Origin: Apoderus coryli
Taxonomy: Eukaryota > Arthropoda > Insecta > Coleoptera > Attelabidae
DNA: 64,000 bases
Assembly: GCA_911728435.2 (NCBI GenBank)
Contig: OU452208.1
Span: forward strand, 558,001 to 622,000
Direction: 5' to 3'
The notes beneath the pieces are model-generated. The model saw only the letters and a program-made list of their open reading frames with translations, had not been told where the DNA came from and made no database searches. Both the position numbers and the translations under genes were made by a program. Positions 11,251-23,000 of the stretch are shown piece by piece; positions within the stretch are counted from its first letter, which is position 1, and every line of letters begins with the position of its first letter.

Positions 11251-12867
11251 TAATATACAGGGTGTCCTACGGTGGTAACCCATTAGATTATTTCAGAAAC
11301 TACTTCGACTTGAATTTTGAAAATTTCAGTGTCTATATTGTCAGATATGCTCTACTCAAATAATATAATAGCAACGGCATAGCACTTCCGGTTATACCGG
11401 AAGTTGATGGCAACTTTGTTATTTTAAATGGAACACCCTATATATACCCTATATCTCGTATTATTACATTTTTGGATTCTAAATAAGATTTCAGACATAT
11501 TTCATGTATCATGTCCTATACTTAACGTCAGTCATTTTTGACTTATATCACGATTTATGTCAAAATTGACAGTTTAGGGCTCCATAAGAATTCCGTTTTT
11601 TCCTTGTAAATCAGTATTTAATAATTATTTTGCAGGTATTTTCTTATCAGGTAGGATCTTCTTTTTCGAATTGACAAGACATTTTCTGATTAGTTTATAC
11701 AGGGTGGTCAAAAAATTATATTGAAAACGGTTCAAGAAAAACAGTTGAAAGTGAATTTTTTCAAATGGAATGGGTATATTATTATTATTTTATCTTCCTT
11801 AACATTAAAAAATAATGCAATTTTGTAATCGGTTATCACTTTCTAAAATGCATAGTTTTCCAAATATCGTCATTTTTCTGCAGCGCCTACCGTTGTCTCC
11901 CTGGAAGCTAGCTAATTAATTTAGTTAGCCATGAAATTATGGTCATTTTAACGTCAAACTAAACGTCAAATTAATAAAAATGAAAAATACTTATTGATAT
12001 TATAAATTTATTATTAATTCATGGAGAATAAAATAAAGTGATTAATATCACCTGTAGAGTATTAAACGAGAGAAACCCCCATTTGCTAACGATGACTAGA
12101 GAAATTAGGAAGAATTTTGAGAAATCATTTAGAGCAGGTTGGGAGGTATACAAATCAAGTATTACAACGAACTAAGACTAAAATTAAAATATTACAACAG
12201 AAATGAACAGAAGATTAAACTAAATAAATTTTCAACTAAAAAAAGTTAATCAACTAACGATACAAAAATAATTTAATTGTTCGATATGACCCCCATTTAA
12301 AATTACCATATTTCGAAAACTATGCATTTTAGAAAATGATAACCTATTACAAAATTGCATTATTTTTTAATGCTACGGAAGATAAAATAATAATAATATA
12401 CCCATTCCATTGGAAAAATTGACTTTCAACTGTTTTTCTTGAACCGTTTTCAATATAATTTTTTGACCACCCTGTATAAATCAGAAAATGTCTTGTCAAT
12501 TCGAAAAAGAAGATTCCACCTGATAAGAAAATACCTGCAAAATAATTATTAAATACTGATTTACAAGGAAAAAACGGAATTCTTATGGAGCCCTAAACTG
12601 TCAATTTTGACATAAATCTTGAAATATGTCTGAAATGTTATTTAGAATCCAAAAATGTTATAATATATAGGGTATATATAGGGTGTTCCATTTAAAATAA
12701 CAAAGTTGCCATCAACTTCCGGTATAACCGGAAGTGCTATGCCGTTGCTATTATATTATTTGAGTAGAGCATATCTGACAATATAGACACTGAAATTTTC
12801 AAAATTCAAGTCGAAGTAGTTTCTGAAAAATCTAATGGGTTACCACCGTAGGACACCCTGTATATTA

Positions 12868-13037
12868 TAAGGTTCAACACCAAACAAATCTAATATTACT
12901 TTTTCAGATTGCGTACTATTTCAAGTTAGATACTTTCCTTTTAATTGTATCACTTTTTCACATTACATACTATTTTTTCTTATTGTGACTTGTATAATAT
13001 TATATATTATATTAGATTTGTTTGGTGTCGTACCTTA
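12868..13037. repeat. 170 bp MITE inside the right fold-back arm
   Basis: Inverted counterpart of the unit at 11081-11250, with the same length and the same terminal motif (ACACCAAACAAATCTAATAT). Its presence at the mirror position shows it was already there when the arm was duplicated and inverted. Confidence 0.7.
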
Positions 13038-13553
13038 TATATGTATGTATGGTAGTGGTGTATGTGTATTAATTTGTATGTTCATAGTAATTATTATTTA
13101 TTATCATTGTTTATAATTTAATATATAAAGCTAAAAATAAACTATTGAGAATAATGTGCCTTTTTTATTTCCTGACTTCCTATCTGTAATGCATAAAATG
13201 ATTTTAAAATTAGATAGGTATCTTCAAATTATACATAATTATATTTGAGTATCGTTTTTCCAATATACGAAATGAAGGTTTTTCAGCTAGGTATACCAAG
13301 AAATACCTACTACAAAGGAAAGTTCAACAGACTTTCTTAGCGAATACCTTATACATATTAATATTTAAATTATTTTACTGAAAAACTCATTCCAATTAAA
13401 TATCGACTAAATTTCAGTTTCAAAATAAGTTGAATAGCGGTTAAATTCAAACTCAAATGCGCGCCAAGGAAAGCCCCGCCCCAAATGCTCTGATTGGCTC
13501 GGCACGTTGGCATTTTAATGTATGCTTTAATATATTATGCTCCTCTCACGAGC

Positions 13554-14669
13554 TAGACATTCTTCTTCTTCTTGCGGTGCCTTGCCTGTCTCAGGCGTGG
13601 GCTATCTTCGTGACAATCTAGTTGAAGCGCTCTTTATCTTTAGCTGCTTGGAATAATTGTTCTACTCCCTAGACATTAAAAATGAAATAATCTTAGACAA
13701 GGAAAGTCCTAATCTAAGGAAATAATACATTACATATTTAATCATCATTATATATTAATATTGAATTTAAACCAAACATTTTATAATTACTTTGTTATTT
13801 TAAAGATTAAAACATAACACTTATTTTAGTCAATATGGTTTCAAATCTAAATTTTTCATTAATTTTTAGTCTTGAGTAATTAATTAGGTATCTTAAAATA
13901 TAATAAAAATTTTATCTTTCACTTGCATTGTTTTGTACTGCTCTGCAAGTCTGCAATCATAAAATAATATTTTATAGGAGGAAAAGCAATGGAGGAATGT
14001 CTGCAATCTCTTAGGCAGATACAATTTTTCTACGAGTATTATGTTACTATTGCACGCCGGCTGCACATCTGCATACGTACTCAGATCAGCAAACCTGAAG
14101 CGACATGATCGCCTACCGCTCACCTCACTTGAATCTTCTATAACAGAAACGTCAAATGTTTAATTCTCAGTTGAATGTCAAAAAAATTTGTAAAAGGACT
14201 GGGCGTAACAGATATTTGACTGAAAATTGCCGATGTTTATCGTTTAAGGTTAACCAATAACTTCTAATTTAGATGTTAATGGGAAAACGCCTTTAATTGC
14301 ATTGTTCCCAATTTGAGGTCACTGTGTGTAATTTTCTAACAACAAATTGTTTGGTATAATTTGGCCGACTATGTTTTTAGTGATTTCAATTGTCCAATTG
14401 TTTTTTGCTTCTTTTTTTGGGATATGACATGACATGACCACAGAATAAAATTGTTTGTTATTCTGTGACATGACCGCCAGTCTGCGTGCCGCCTGTGACC
14501 ACTCTTCTTCTAGTATGGCTTATGGCTCCCTACCTGCTACTGGCTATACTAGAGGCAAAATGCAAAAGCAAACAGCCACAATTTCGGTGTTTTTTTTTTT
14601 AGTTATTTTTAGCCTTTTTCATAAATCTTTTTAATTAACCATTGGCAACAATGTTGTGTGTAAAGTGGT
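13554..14669. other. Non-coding stretch between repeat elements
   Basis: It begins with a TTCTTCTTCTTGCGGTGCC block of the kind found dispersed in insect genomes, probably a LINE 3' remnant. An ORF at 13893-14123 (minus) has no recognisable domain. No other feature was seen. Confidence 0.35.
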
Positions 14670-16823
14670 CATTGAGATATAAGGAGACGCTATAAGCATT
14701 ATTTTACATTGTACAGAAACGGGTGCATTGGGTGGGGCGTAAGCGCATACCAATATGGCGAATTCTCCAGAGCCGGACTAACTATTTTTGTTGACGTTTT
14801 TGTTTTTAATTTGCAGCTTGGGTTTATACTTTATTTTGAAATATTATGCAGTGTACAAAATACTTAAATATAGGTAATTATTGATATTTGATACCTAAAT
14901 CCAGGAATAAAAGACGTTAGTACTTTATAAATTATATATTAATACCCCTTAAACAAAACAATTTTATTTAAATGTTGCGCTATGCTTATCCACTTTATTT
15001 TTACTTAAATAATACATCCTGGTATTAACATATTTAGTCGCAATAGATTTGATCAGTAAATGTATATGGTTATCAAACACTGATTTGATCAAAACCGTGC
15101 ACAACTATATTAGGAAAAATATTACTATTTACAAATTCCTTTAAAACAAGGTTTATTATGAATCCTGCGGACAACTTTTCATTAGTAGCTACTACAAGAT
15201 TTTTAGTAGATTTTAAAAAAAAATCTAACTATTCAGGAGATCGACACAACCGAAATTTTGAAAAATTTTTATGCAGTCCTTCATTTTATGACCCCTGGAT
15301 CCTAAAAATGACCTCAGTTCAAAAGTTTATATATCTTTATATATCTATATATATATATATATACTCTGTCAACTTAGTTGAATATCTTTGTTTGTTTATT
15401 TATATATATATATATATATATGGGATATGGAAAACTTTGCGTCACGGTCTAGGCCGCATTTTTTGACCAATCGAAACAAAATTTGGTTAAAAAATCGGCT
15501 TGGTCATGGAATCGCGTGAGTTCGTTGGCGATTGAAATCGGCGAGCTAATTTCGAAATGGCGGCCTGTCAAAGTTTTAAAAAAATCATATTTTTTTCATT
15601 GTTAATAGAAAATACCAATGTTACATATCAAATGATAGAGCACTTAAATCTCTACAATGTTTATTTGGAGAGTTTTTTCATCGCTGGCATATTTAAGTAA
15701 ATGTAAGTCAATATAAAGTAAAAACAAATAAAAAAAATATCATCACCCGCTACACCTGTAATTATTTTGACAAATAAACACCTGTGACATAAGAATAAGA
15801 TCGTACTTACGTATGTGTTATAGTATAATGGGTATTTCAGTTAAAATAACTGTCAATATGACACTTTGGTTATATTTGGCGACTGTCAGAATATTCCATT
15901 ATCTGTTTATTAATAGTGGGTGTCAGTGGTAGACTAAGTATAAATAAAAAATACATAAATCAAAAAGCTACTTTTCCGACTGGCTGCCATCGGGATTTTT
16001 TTATGATCTTTTCGGATGGAACCAAACGTCTAAAACATCTTTTGAAGGAATTTGTAAATCCTTTTTTTGCCTTCATTTTAATAAAAGAATAACACTTTTT
16101 AATGCATCTCGACATTCTCTGCAAATAATTTGCTTCTTTAAACTAAAAACAACAAATCCAGCAATATAAACAATAATGAATTTCGAAAATTCAGAAAATG
16201 GTCCAGGAAGATAATCATGATCTGGATAAATTATATTTGTGTACAATTCTCGTTGGTATCCAATTAATTCGAGACATATTCTGTCCAGATATATCTACGA
16301 GCAGGATCTTTAGGAAATCTAAAAACCAGAATATGTTTTTAACACACATTTAGGGGTCTTTTTTGCTAGAAAGTGATAAAAAAGTAGAGAGTTTGAGAGT
16401 AGAAATCAAGTAAAAGAATTTGTAAAAAAAATAAACTACAATGCACGTATCAATTGTTCAGTGCAGAAAGAGAATGCTACCAGACTCCTATAATAATGTG
16501 TTTTAATAAGTTCGCCTAAAAAAACCCTAAATACGTCCATGTACAATGTTTACAATATTTGGTACATACCTATGAAACGTTATTTCTGATATTTTCTGGT
16601 CGATTTCACTTCTACTACTGCAACTACGCACAGCACAGGACACCATTATAGTATATTGTCAAATAACCGTCCAAAAAAACACGAAAAACTTAAATAAACT
16701 TGTAAAATACTCGTAAATAACACTATAAACTTGAAAGCACGACAAATGATAGATATCGTATACCAATATGGCGTACCTGCACCCGCTTTTGGCCACGTTA
16801 GAGCGTCTCCCCCCACCTCAATG
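14670..16823 (-). mobile_element. Non-autonomous P-type element, copy 2, with perfect 8 bp TSD
   Basis: It has the same 22 bp imperfect terminal inverted repeats as copy 1. The flanks are AAAGTGGT at 14662-14669 and AAAGTGGT at 16824-16831, an exact 8 bp duplication as expected for P-superfamily insertion. The body matches copy 1 closely but carries an extra block of about 0.8 kb (about 15200-15990), so copies 1 and 2 are not simple duplicates. The coding remnant is the same minus-strand transposase C-terminus. The right end lies 225 bp upstream of the CHP1 start codon. Confidence 0.88.
15200..15990. other. Extra ~0.8 kb block inside P-type copy 2
   Basis: Relative to copy 1, homology stops in CTACTACAAGATTTTT and resumes at TTTATGATCTTTTCGGAT. 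The block holds two AT microsatellites (about 15339-15362 and 15402-15421) and a moderately GC-rich part (GTCACGGTCTAGGCCGCATT). No ORF or terminal repeat is obvious. It may be a separate insertion or sequence lost from copy 1. Confidence 0.55.
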
Positions 16824-17047
16824 AAAGTGGTGTAATTTGATGCTCATTCAGGGATATTTTCGGTCTCAAGTGTTGGGAACACTGCTTAATTGATATGACA
16901 AATGACATATATGATTCAATGTTATTAGTTTATATGTTTAAAGACTAAAATTTTAATTAAATAAAATGTACAAAGTGTAAGAGTTTTATCCTCCTAAATT
17001 ACATATTACCAAGGAAAATAGTAAAGAAACATAACATTTTCATCACC

Positions 17048-20000
17048 ATGGGCAACAGATCCTCGCTTTTATTGCGCGAAGAAGAAATAGCTCAAATTCA
17101 ACAAGAAACTGGCTGTAAGTTATTTTAATATTAAACAGTGATTCTTGTACCATATTATCATAAAATAGTATTATTTATGGCATCTTCATGCAGTTACAGC
17201 AAACCAAATTGAACGTCTATACTCACGGTTCACAGCTTTAGACAGAGGCGATTGTGGTACATTAAGTCGTGATGATTTTTTGCGAATACCCGAATTAGCC
17301 ATTAATCCTCTATGTGAACGTATTGTTAATGCGTTTTTCCAGAGTGATGATTATACAGATCGAGTTAATTTCAGGCAATTCATGCATGTATTGTCCCATT
17401 TCCGACCGGTAAAGAAAAACAGGGAAAACAAATTAAATTCTCGAGAGGAAAAATTGAAATGTAAGTTGCCTAGAATAAAGTTTTTAAATAAATGTTATCA
17501 TGATATACCTATCTGTAGATTAAATTGTTGTATATTACCTATTAGTTCTATAAAACATCCAAAATATAATAAAACAAACTTATTTGTATTTGAAATAATA
17601 TTACAAACGTAGTACTATTGTGAACGCGCTAAAAAAAATAAGACAAAGACGGATATAACCATTTTGTCCGCTGAGTGGATTAAGATCATTTCCAGATCGA
17701 AGTCGTCTGTCTGTATTCCACGATAGCGCCTAAACAATTGACCTAAATTTGAGTTTGGGGGAGTTCTAGGATGAACCGATCAGTTTTTGATTGATATCGC
17801 TTTAGCCCTGAGATAGGGGTGGGCACAATCCCCAAATTCTTTAATAGGAGTCGGAGTTGAGTCATACATCATTTGCAAGCATTTTTTATCTGATTTACAG
17901 CAATAGCAATGAAATTTACACTCATAGTTCTCGAGAAAATTGAGTTTAAAATTTTACCAGTTACTACTACTACTCACATGGTAAGCTGTCCCAATTGCAC
18001 AATCTGCATTGCAGGTCCCTATTCTATTTAGGTGCTTTCTCAGGACACAGGGCCCGGTGAGATGTCCTATGATTTCTCGCAGCTGACTCCGCTTAATGCT
18101 AACAGTTTTCCAGTGCGTTTTATTATTCTACCAGTTTTAAGAATACTTATGTTCTCAATATCACTTGTTATTTTTATTTCGAATAACAAGATTTCAATAA
18201 TTTTCTTTTAATTTTACTTCAAAAATTCTTTATTTTTTTTTCTGACGTTTTTCTTGACAATTCAATCATTAATTCATTTTTTCATTAACAATAACTACTT
18301 ACTGGATATATCAAATTATATCTAGTGTAAACATTAACATTATTTAAATTACATACATAGCGTTCTTTTAAAATATGAAACGATAACAAATAAAACAACA
18401 TCCTCCCCGCTGGTAGAGAAACTCGTAGTTTTCTACTATTCTCGTGGTATTCAAAAGGATATTCATTTGTCAACTTCTAATTTACATAAACGATTGACTG
18501 GTCTTCGATATGTGTTGTTCATGGTAGTAACATCGACAACACGTATTCTTTGATCGGGACCAGGATACAAGGCAGATATTTTTCCCATCTTCCATTTATA
18601 TCTTGGACAGTTATCGTCAACTAACACTACAATATCACCAATTTTCAACGGTGCTTGATCTATTGTCCATTTGTTCCTCTTATTCAATGTGGGAAGATAC
18701 TCACGAATCCATCTTTTCCAAAACATATCGCTTAAGAGCCTACATTTGCCCCACTCTGATCTTAAATTATTCGCCGTTGCAGTTGATATTGGCAAACCTT
18801 CACCGTTTGATGATCCCTATAAGAAATGGTTGGGTGTTAACGCTTCAGGATCATTTGGATCAAGTGAAACTTTCGTTATAGGCCTCGAATTAACTAAGTT
18901 TTCAGCTTCAGCAAATAGAGTAAGTAACATTTCTTCTTTTAAGGACTGATCATGTAGAATTTTTCCAATAATACGTTTTACGGACTGTATGAGTCTTTCC
19001 CAAACACCTCCCATATGAGGTGCACCTGGAGGGTTAAATTTAAATTCAATTCCTGTGACATTTAAATCATTTTCTATTCCACTTTTCTTCATCTCATCTA
19101 TTGCCAACTTTAGTTCTTTAGCTGCACCTACAAAGTTGGTCCCGTTGTCACAGAAAATTCTTCTCGGTTTACCTCTTCTAGCTGCCATTCTTTCGATCGC
19201 CATGATTTCTGAATTGGTATTAAGACTGTGTGCTATCTCGAGATGAATTGCACGTACTGATAAACACATAAACAGAACACCCCATCGTTTTTCTTTTCTT
19301 CGTCCTATTGCAACATTTATAGGTCCAAAGTAATCCATTCCTACGTCAACAAATGGCTTGTGCTGTCTCTGCAGTCTACATTCGGGAAGTAGTCCCATCA
19401 GTGGTGCTGTCGGCTTCACTTTCTCATTTTTGCATCTTTGACACCGTAAGAATGTACTCTTGACAGCTGCTCGACCTTTAAGTATCCAAAACTTCTGTCT
19501 GATCTCGTTCAAAATTAGTTCCACACCTTGGTGATTATACTTTTCATGATAAAATTGTAAGAGAAGTTTGGTAAATTCATGTTTCGGGTCTAAAATTGCA
19601 GGAGATTTCGCACTTTCTACCATGCATGTTGCTAGATTTGTTCTTCCACAGTACAATTATTCCTTCTTGAAGTTCAGGTGATAAGGCAATTAACTTTGAT
19701 TTTTTGGTTATAAATTCTCCAGTTTTTAAACATTGTAGCTCTTTGCCGAAACTTTCTCGCTGAGACTGCTTAATCCACACATCTTCAGCTTCCTGGACTT
19801 CTTGTAGAGATAAATATTTCGACGTTTCATAATTATCTTTCTTCAATTTTTTAATAAACCTTAGAGACCATGCTGTGCTTCTAAGTAATTTCATATATTT
19901 CGAAAATCTTCTAATTTCAGGTAAAATATCTTTAAATTCTACGACTATACATACTCTTTCTAATTTTTGACTTGATTTCATTTCGTCTATTTCGTATTGA

Positions 20001-23000
20001 TTAAAATCCTCACGGTCTTCTTTTGGCCAAAATTCTTTTTCTAATTTTAAAAACTTAGGTCCAGAAAACCATTCCTCTGAAATGATGTCGCGTTTGTCAA
20101 TTTTAACGTTCTCATAATTAAATCTACATTATTTGTCGTTAAAAGCATACCTGACACTGCTGTTCTTGCTTCACCTCTCAGACATTTCTGTAATTTTATC
20201 ATTATTTCTTCATTACTGTAGTCGCACATACTTGAAAGTTGCAAGAAATGTTTGTAAAACAATGGCCATTCTTCTGGGTTCCCATCAAAATACGGAAAAT
20301 CCTTCGCAATTGTTTGACGAGCTAAAAACTTGTCGTGATTGTCAGAATTTGAATTCGTTTGTACATTATTATTTACAGATTTCAAAACATTTGTTAAAGT
20401 TTCGCATAATAATTTAACATCACTACTATTGGTAGCTTCTGGCTTACCTGTAGCAACAATATCATTTTCTAAATTTACATTTTCAGCCAAAATTTCATTC
20501 GTTTTTGTTTTTTCCACCCAATCACTTATGTACGCAGATTTTGACATATTATTCTCACCATCATTAATTATAACTGTAGGATATAAACAAGCTTCATTTT
20601 CTTGTGAACCTGTCTTACTACAACTACCTCTTTCTTCTTGTTCATCTATTTCTGCAGCCTTCAATTCAAACTCCATTTCCAACAGACGCTGGTTTCATAA
20701 AATTTCTTGCTTCTGTTTATCAAGCTCTTGTCTTTTCTTCTCAGTTTCAATGGCTAATCGAAGTTTTTCAATACTATTTTTGGATCGTTTTGAACCGCTA
20801 CTTTGACTCAACTGTACTGATCTCACAGTTTTTGCAGTACCCAACGTATCTCCAACAGTATTATCGACAACGCATTGAATTTCCCCACTTTTTGATCCTG
20901 CGGCTGTCGCACATTGATTTTCGACGCCAAAATTTTCTGGCCATATGAATGCGCTTGACAGATTTCTATTTATTCCGGCTGTGGTTCTTTTCTCTCTGGT
21001 TTCTTCGTGTTCCATAGTTAGTCGAGGGTCACCAAATTGTTATTTTTATTTCGAATAACAAGATTTCAATAATTTTCTTTTAATTTTACTTCAAAAATTC
21101 TTTATTTTTTCATTAACAATAACTACTTACTGGATATATCAAATTATACCTAGTGTAAACATTAACATTATTTAAATTATATACATAGCGTTCTTTTAAA
21201 ATATGAAACGATAACAAATAAAACAACATCACTAGTGCTCGTTTCACAATGAATAATAAATTAGTATAAAAAATTAAACGCAGTAATGCCATTGATAGCT
21301 ATGATTGCCAAGATGGAATATCGTGAGTGGCAACCCTAGACCAGCTTGTTTTATCCCAACAGTTTACAGGGAAATAAAAATGAAAGTACTCTTAACTCAT
21401 AGGTGTCCGATCGGACTTAAAAAGTGAGCCCTTAAATAATCTTAATGATGCGTGTCGCGTGTCTCCCTCCTTCTGTGGACGTTGTGGGTTGCAAGATTAT
21501 TATAAATAATTTAATTGTTTATGTGTTTTGCCTATGTGTAATGTACTGATGTGTAATCGTATAGGTACTGGGTACGGAGGTGGCTTTTTGTCATTCTGCC
21601 AACTTTTATAATAGATTTGTCTGTTATAATAATACATGATACTGATTGTTAAACAAACACAGCATGCATGCATAATAATATGAAGTGTACGTACTTGGAA
21701 TGTATGACAACTATATAAGTACAGGGTAATGTGTCGTTTTCAAGCTGTTATGTTGATTGTTGCTGCTGCTGCTGTCGGCCAACATTCACTCACCATACTT
21801 GACTACTTCAAATTGATGCTGCATGGGAATATTATTTTTGTCGGTCGATCGGTCGGTCGGTGCTTCTATTATGCATTCTTATGGGACATTGTATTCTATG
21901 TTAGGCCGAGTGCTTTTTGCACGCATGCATATATCGTCTAGGTACTGGGTACGGAGGTGGCTTTTTGTCATTCTGCCAACTTTTATAATAGATTCGTCAG
22001 TTATAATAATACATGATACTGATTGTTAAACAAACACAGCATGCATGCATGCATGCATAATAATATAAAGTGTACGTACTTGGAATGTATGACAACTATA
22101 TAAGTACAGGGTAATGTGTCGTTTTCAAGCTGTTATGTTGATTGTTGCTGCTGCTGCTGTCGACCAACATTCACTCACCATACTTGACTACTTCAAATTG
22201 ATGCTGATTGTTGTCGGTCGGTGCTTCTATTATGCATTCTTATGGGACATTGTATTGTATGTTAGGCCGAGTGCTTTTTGCACGCATGCATATATATCGT
22301 ATACGTACTGGGTACGGAGGTGTCTTTTTGGCATGCTGCCAACTTTTATAATAGATTTGTCTGTTATAATAATAATTGATACTGCTGATGATTGTTAAAC
22401 AAACTTGTATTAAAAAATAAACATATATTATGTGTGTGTATAAATTAAAGTACGTATTGTATTAAATGTTTGTTACGACCGTATCAAAAGTTAAGCGTGC
22501 ATTATATTAGTAATAATAGGTCGCATGTATTTCTGCAACATTAGTCAGAGTCTACTCTTAGTTACAGGACAATGTCCCATATGAATACATAGCTTTCTAT
22601 TATGAACTTTTGGTACGGTCGTAACAGAAATATACCAGTACATATCCAGGTAGTTATATTATACAGCAATTGTAAGTTAACTTTTGATACGGTCGTAACA
22701 GAAATAAGTATATATATCTGATACGGCCGTACCAAAAGTTTTCTCACCACTTTTTGCACGAATCGTATACGTGTACTTGACTGGGTACGGATGTGTCTTT
22801 AGACCTTGTATAAAAACAAAGTAAATATGTTTATGTGCACTATTATTAAATGTTTTGGTTTGGTTTGCTTGGGTTGGGTTAAGTTCAGCTGGGTTCGTTA
22901 GGTAGCCAAAGAATACATACATACCTACTATTACTGTTATTATTAAATGGTTTGGGTTCTCTTGAGTTTGGTTGGATTGGGTTCGCTTGGGTTGGGTTAG

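Larger units (their letters stand above)
10719..13526. repeat. Long fold-back inverted repeat (arms ~1.15 and ~1.22 kb)
   Basis: The left arm starts AGCATACATTAAAATGCCAA and the right arm ends with its reverse complement. The arms match in inverted order through a GC-rich block (GGGGCGGGGC), the CAGGGTGTCC block and the CAGGGTGGTC block, to about 11868 on the left and 12303 on the right. The unpaired centre is about 430 bp. The arms differ in one internal stretch (10985-11075 against 13045-13260). No protein is encoded. Truncated relatives lie at 9746-9780 and 27232-27466. It is an IR-type (fold-back) transposon or an inverted duplication of a shorter one. Confidence 0.8.
18166..21228 (-). 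mobile_element. BEL/Pao LTR retrotransposon, internally deleted
   Basis: It is flanked by a perfect 5 bp TSD, TCACT (18161-18165 and 21229-21233). LTRs at 18166-18400 and 21038-21228 begin TGTT and end AACA in + orientation. On the coding (minus) strand the 5' LTR is followed by TTTGGTGACCCTCG as a likely primer-binding site, then the gag ATG. A polypurine tract (GCGGGGAGGA) precedes the 3' LTR. The total of about 3.1 kb is half the usual BEL length, because gag runs directly into the RNase H-integrase part of pol. Protease and reverse transcriptase are missing. It sits antisense in CHP1 intron 2. Confidence 0.9.

Noticed and set aside
13893..14123. 76-codon minus-strand ORF
   Set aside because: No recognisable domain; it lies in a repeat-derived stretch.
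20339..20948. Plus-strand ORFs opposite the BEL gag
   Set aside because: They are shadows of the minus-strand gag frame, which has clear family motifs.
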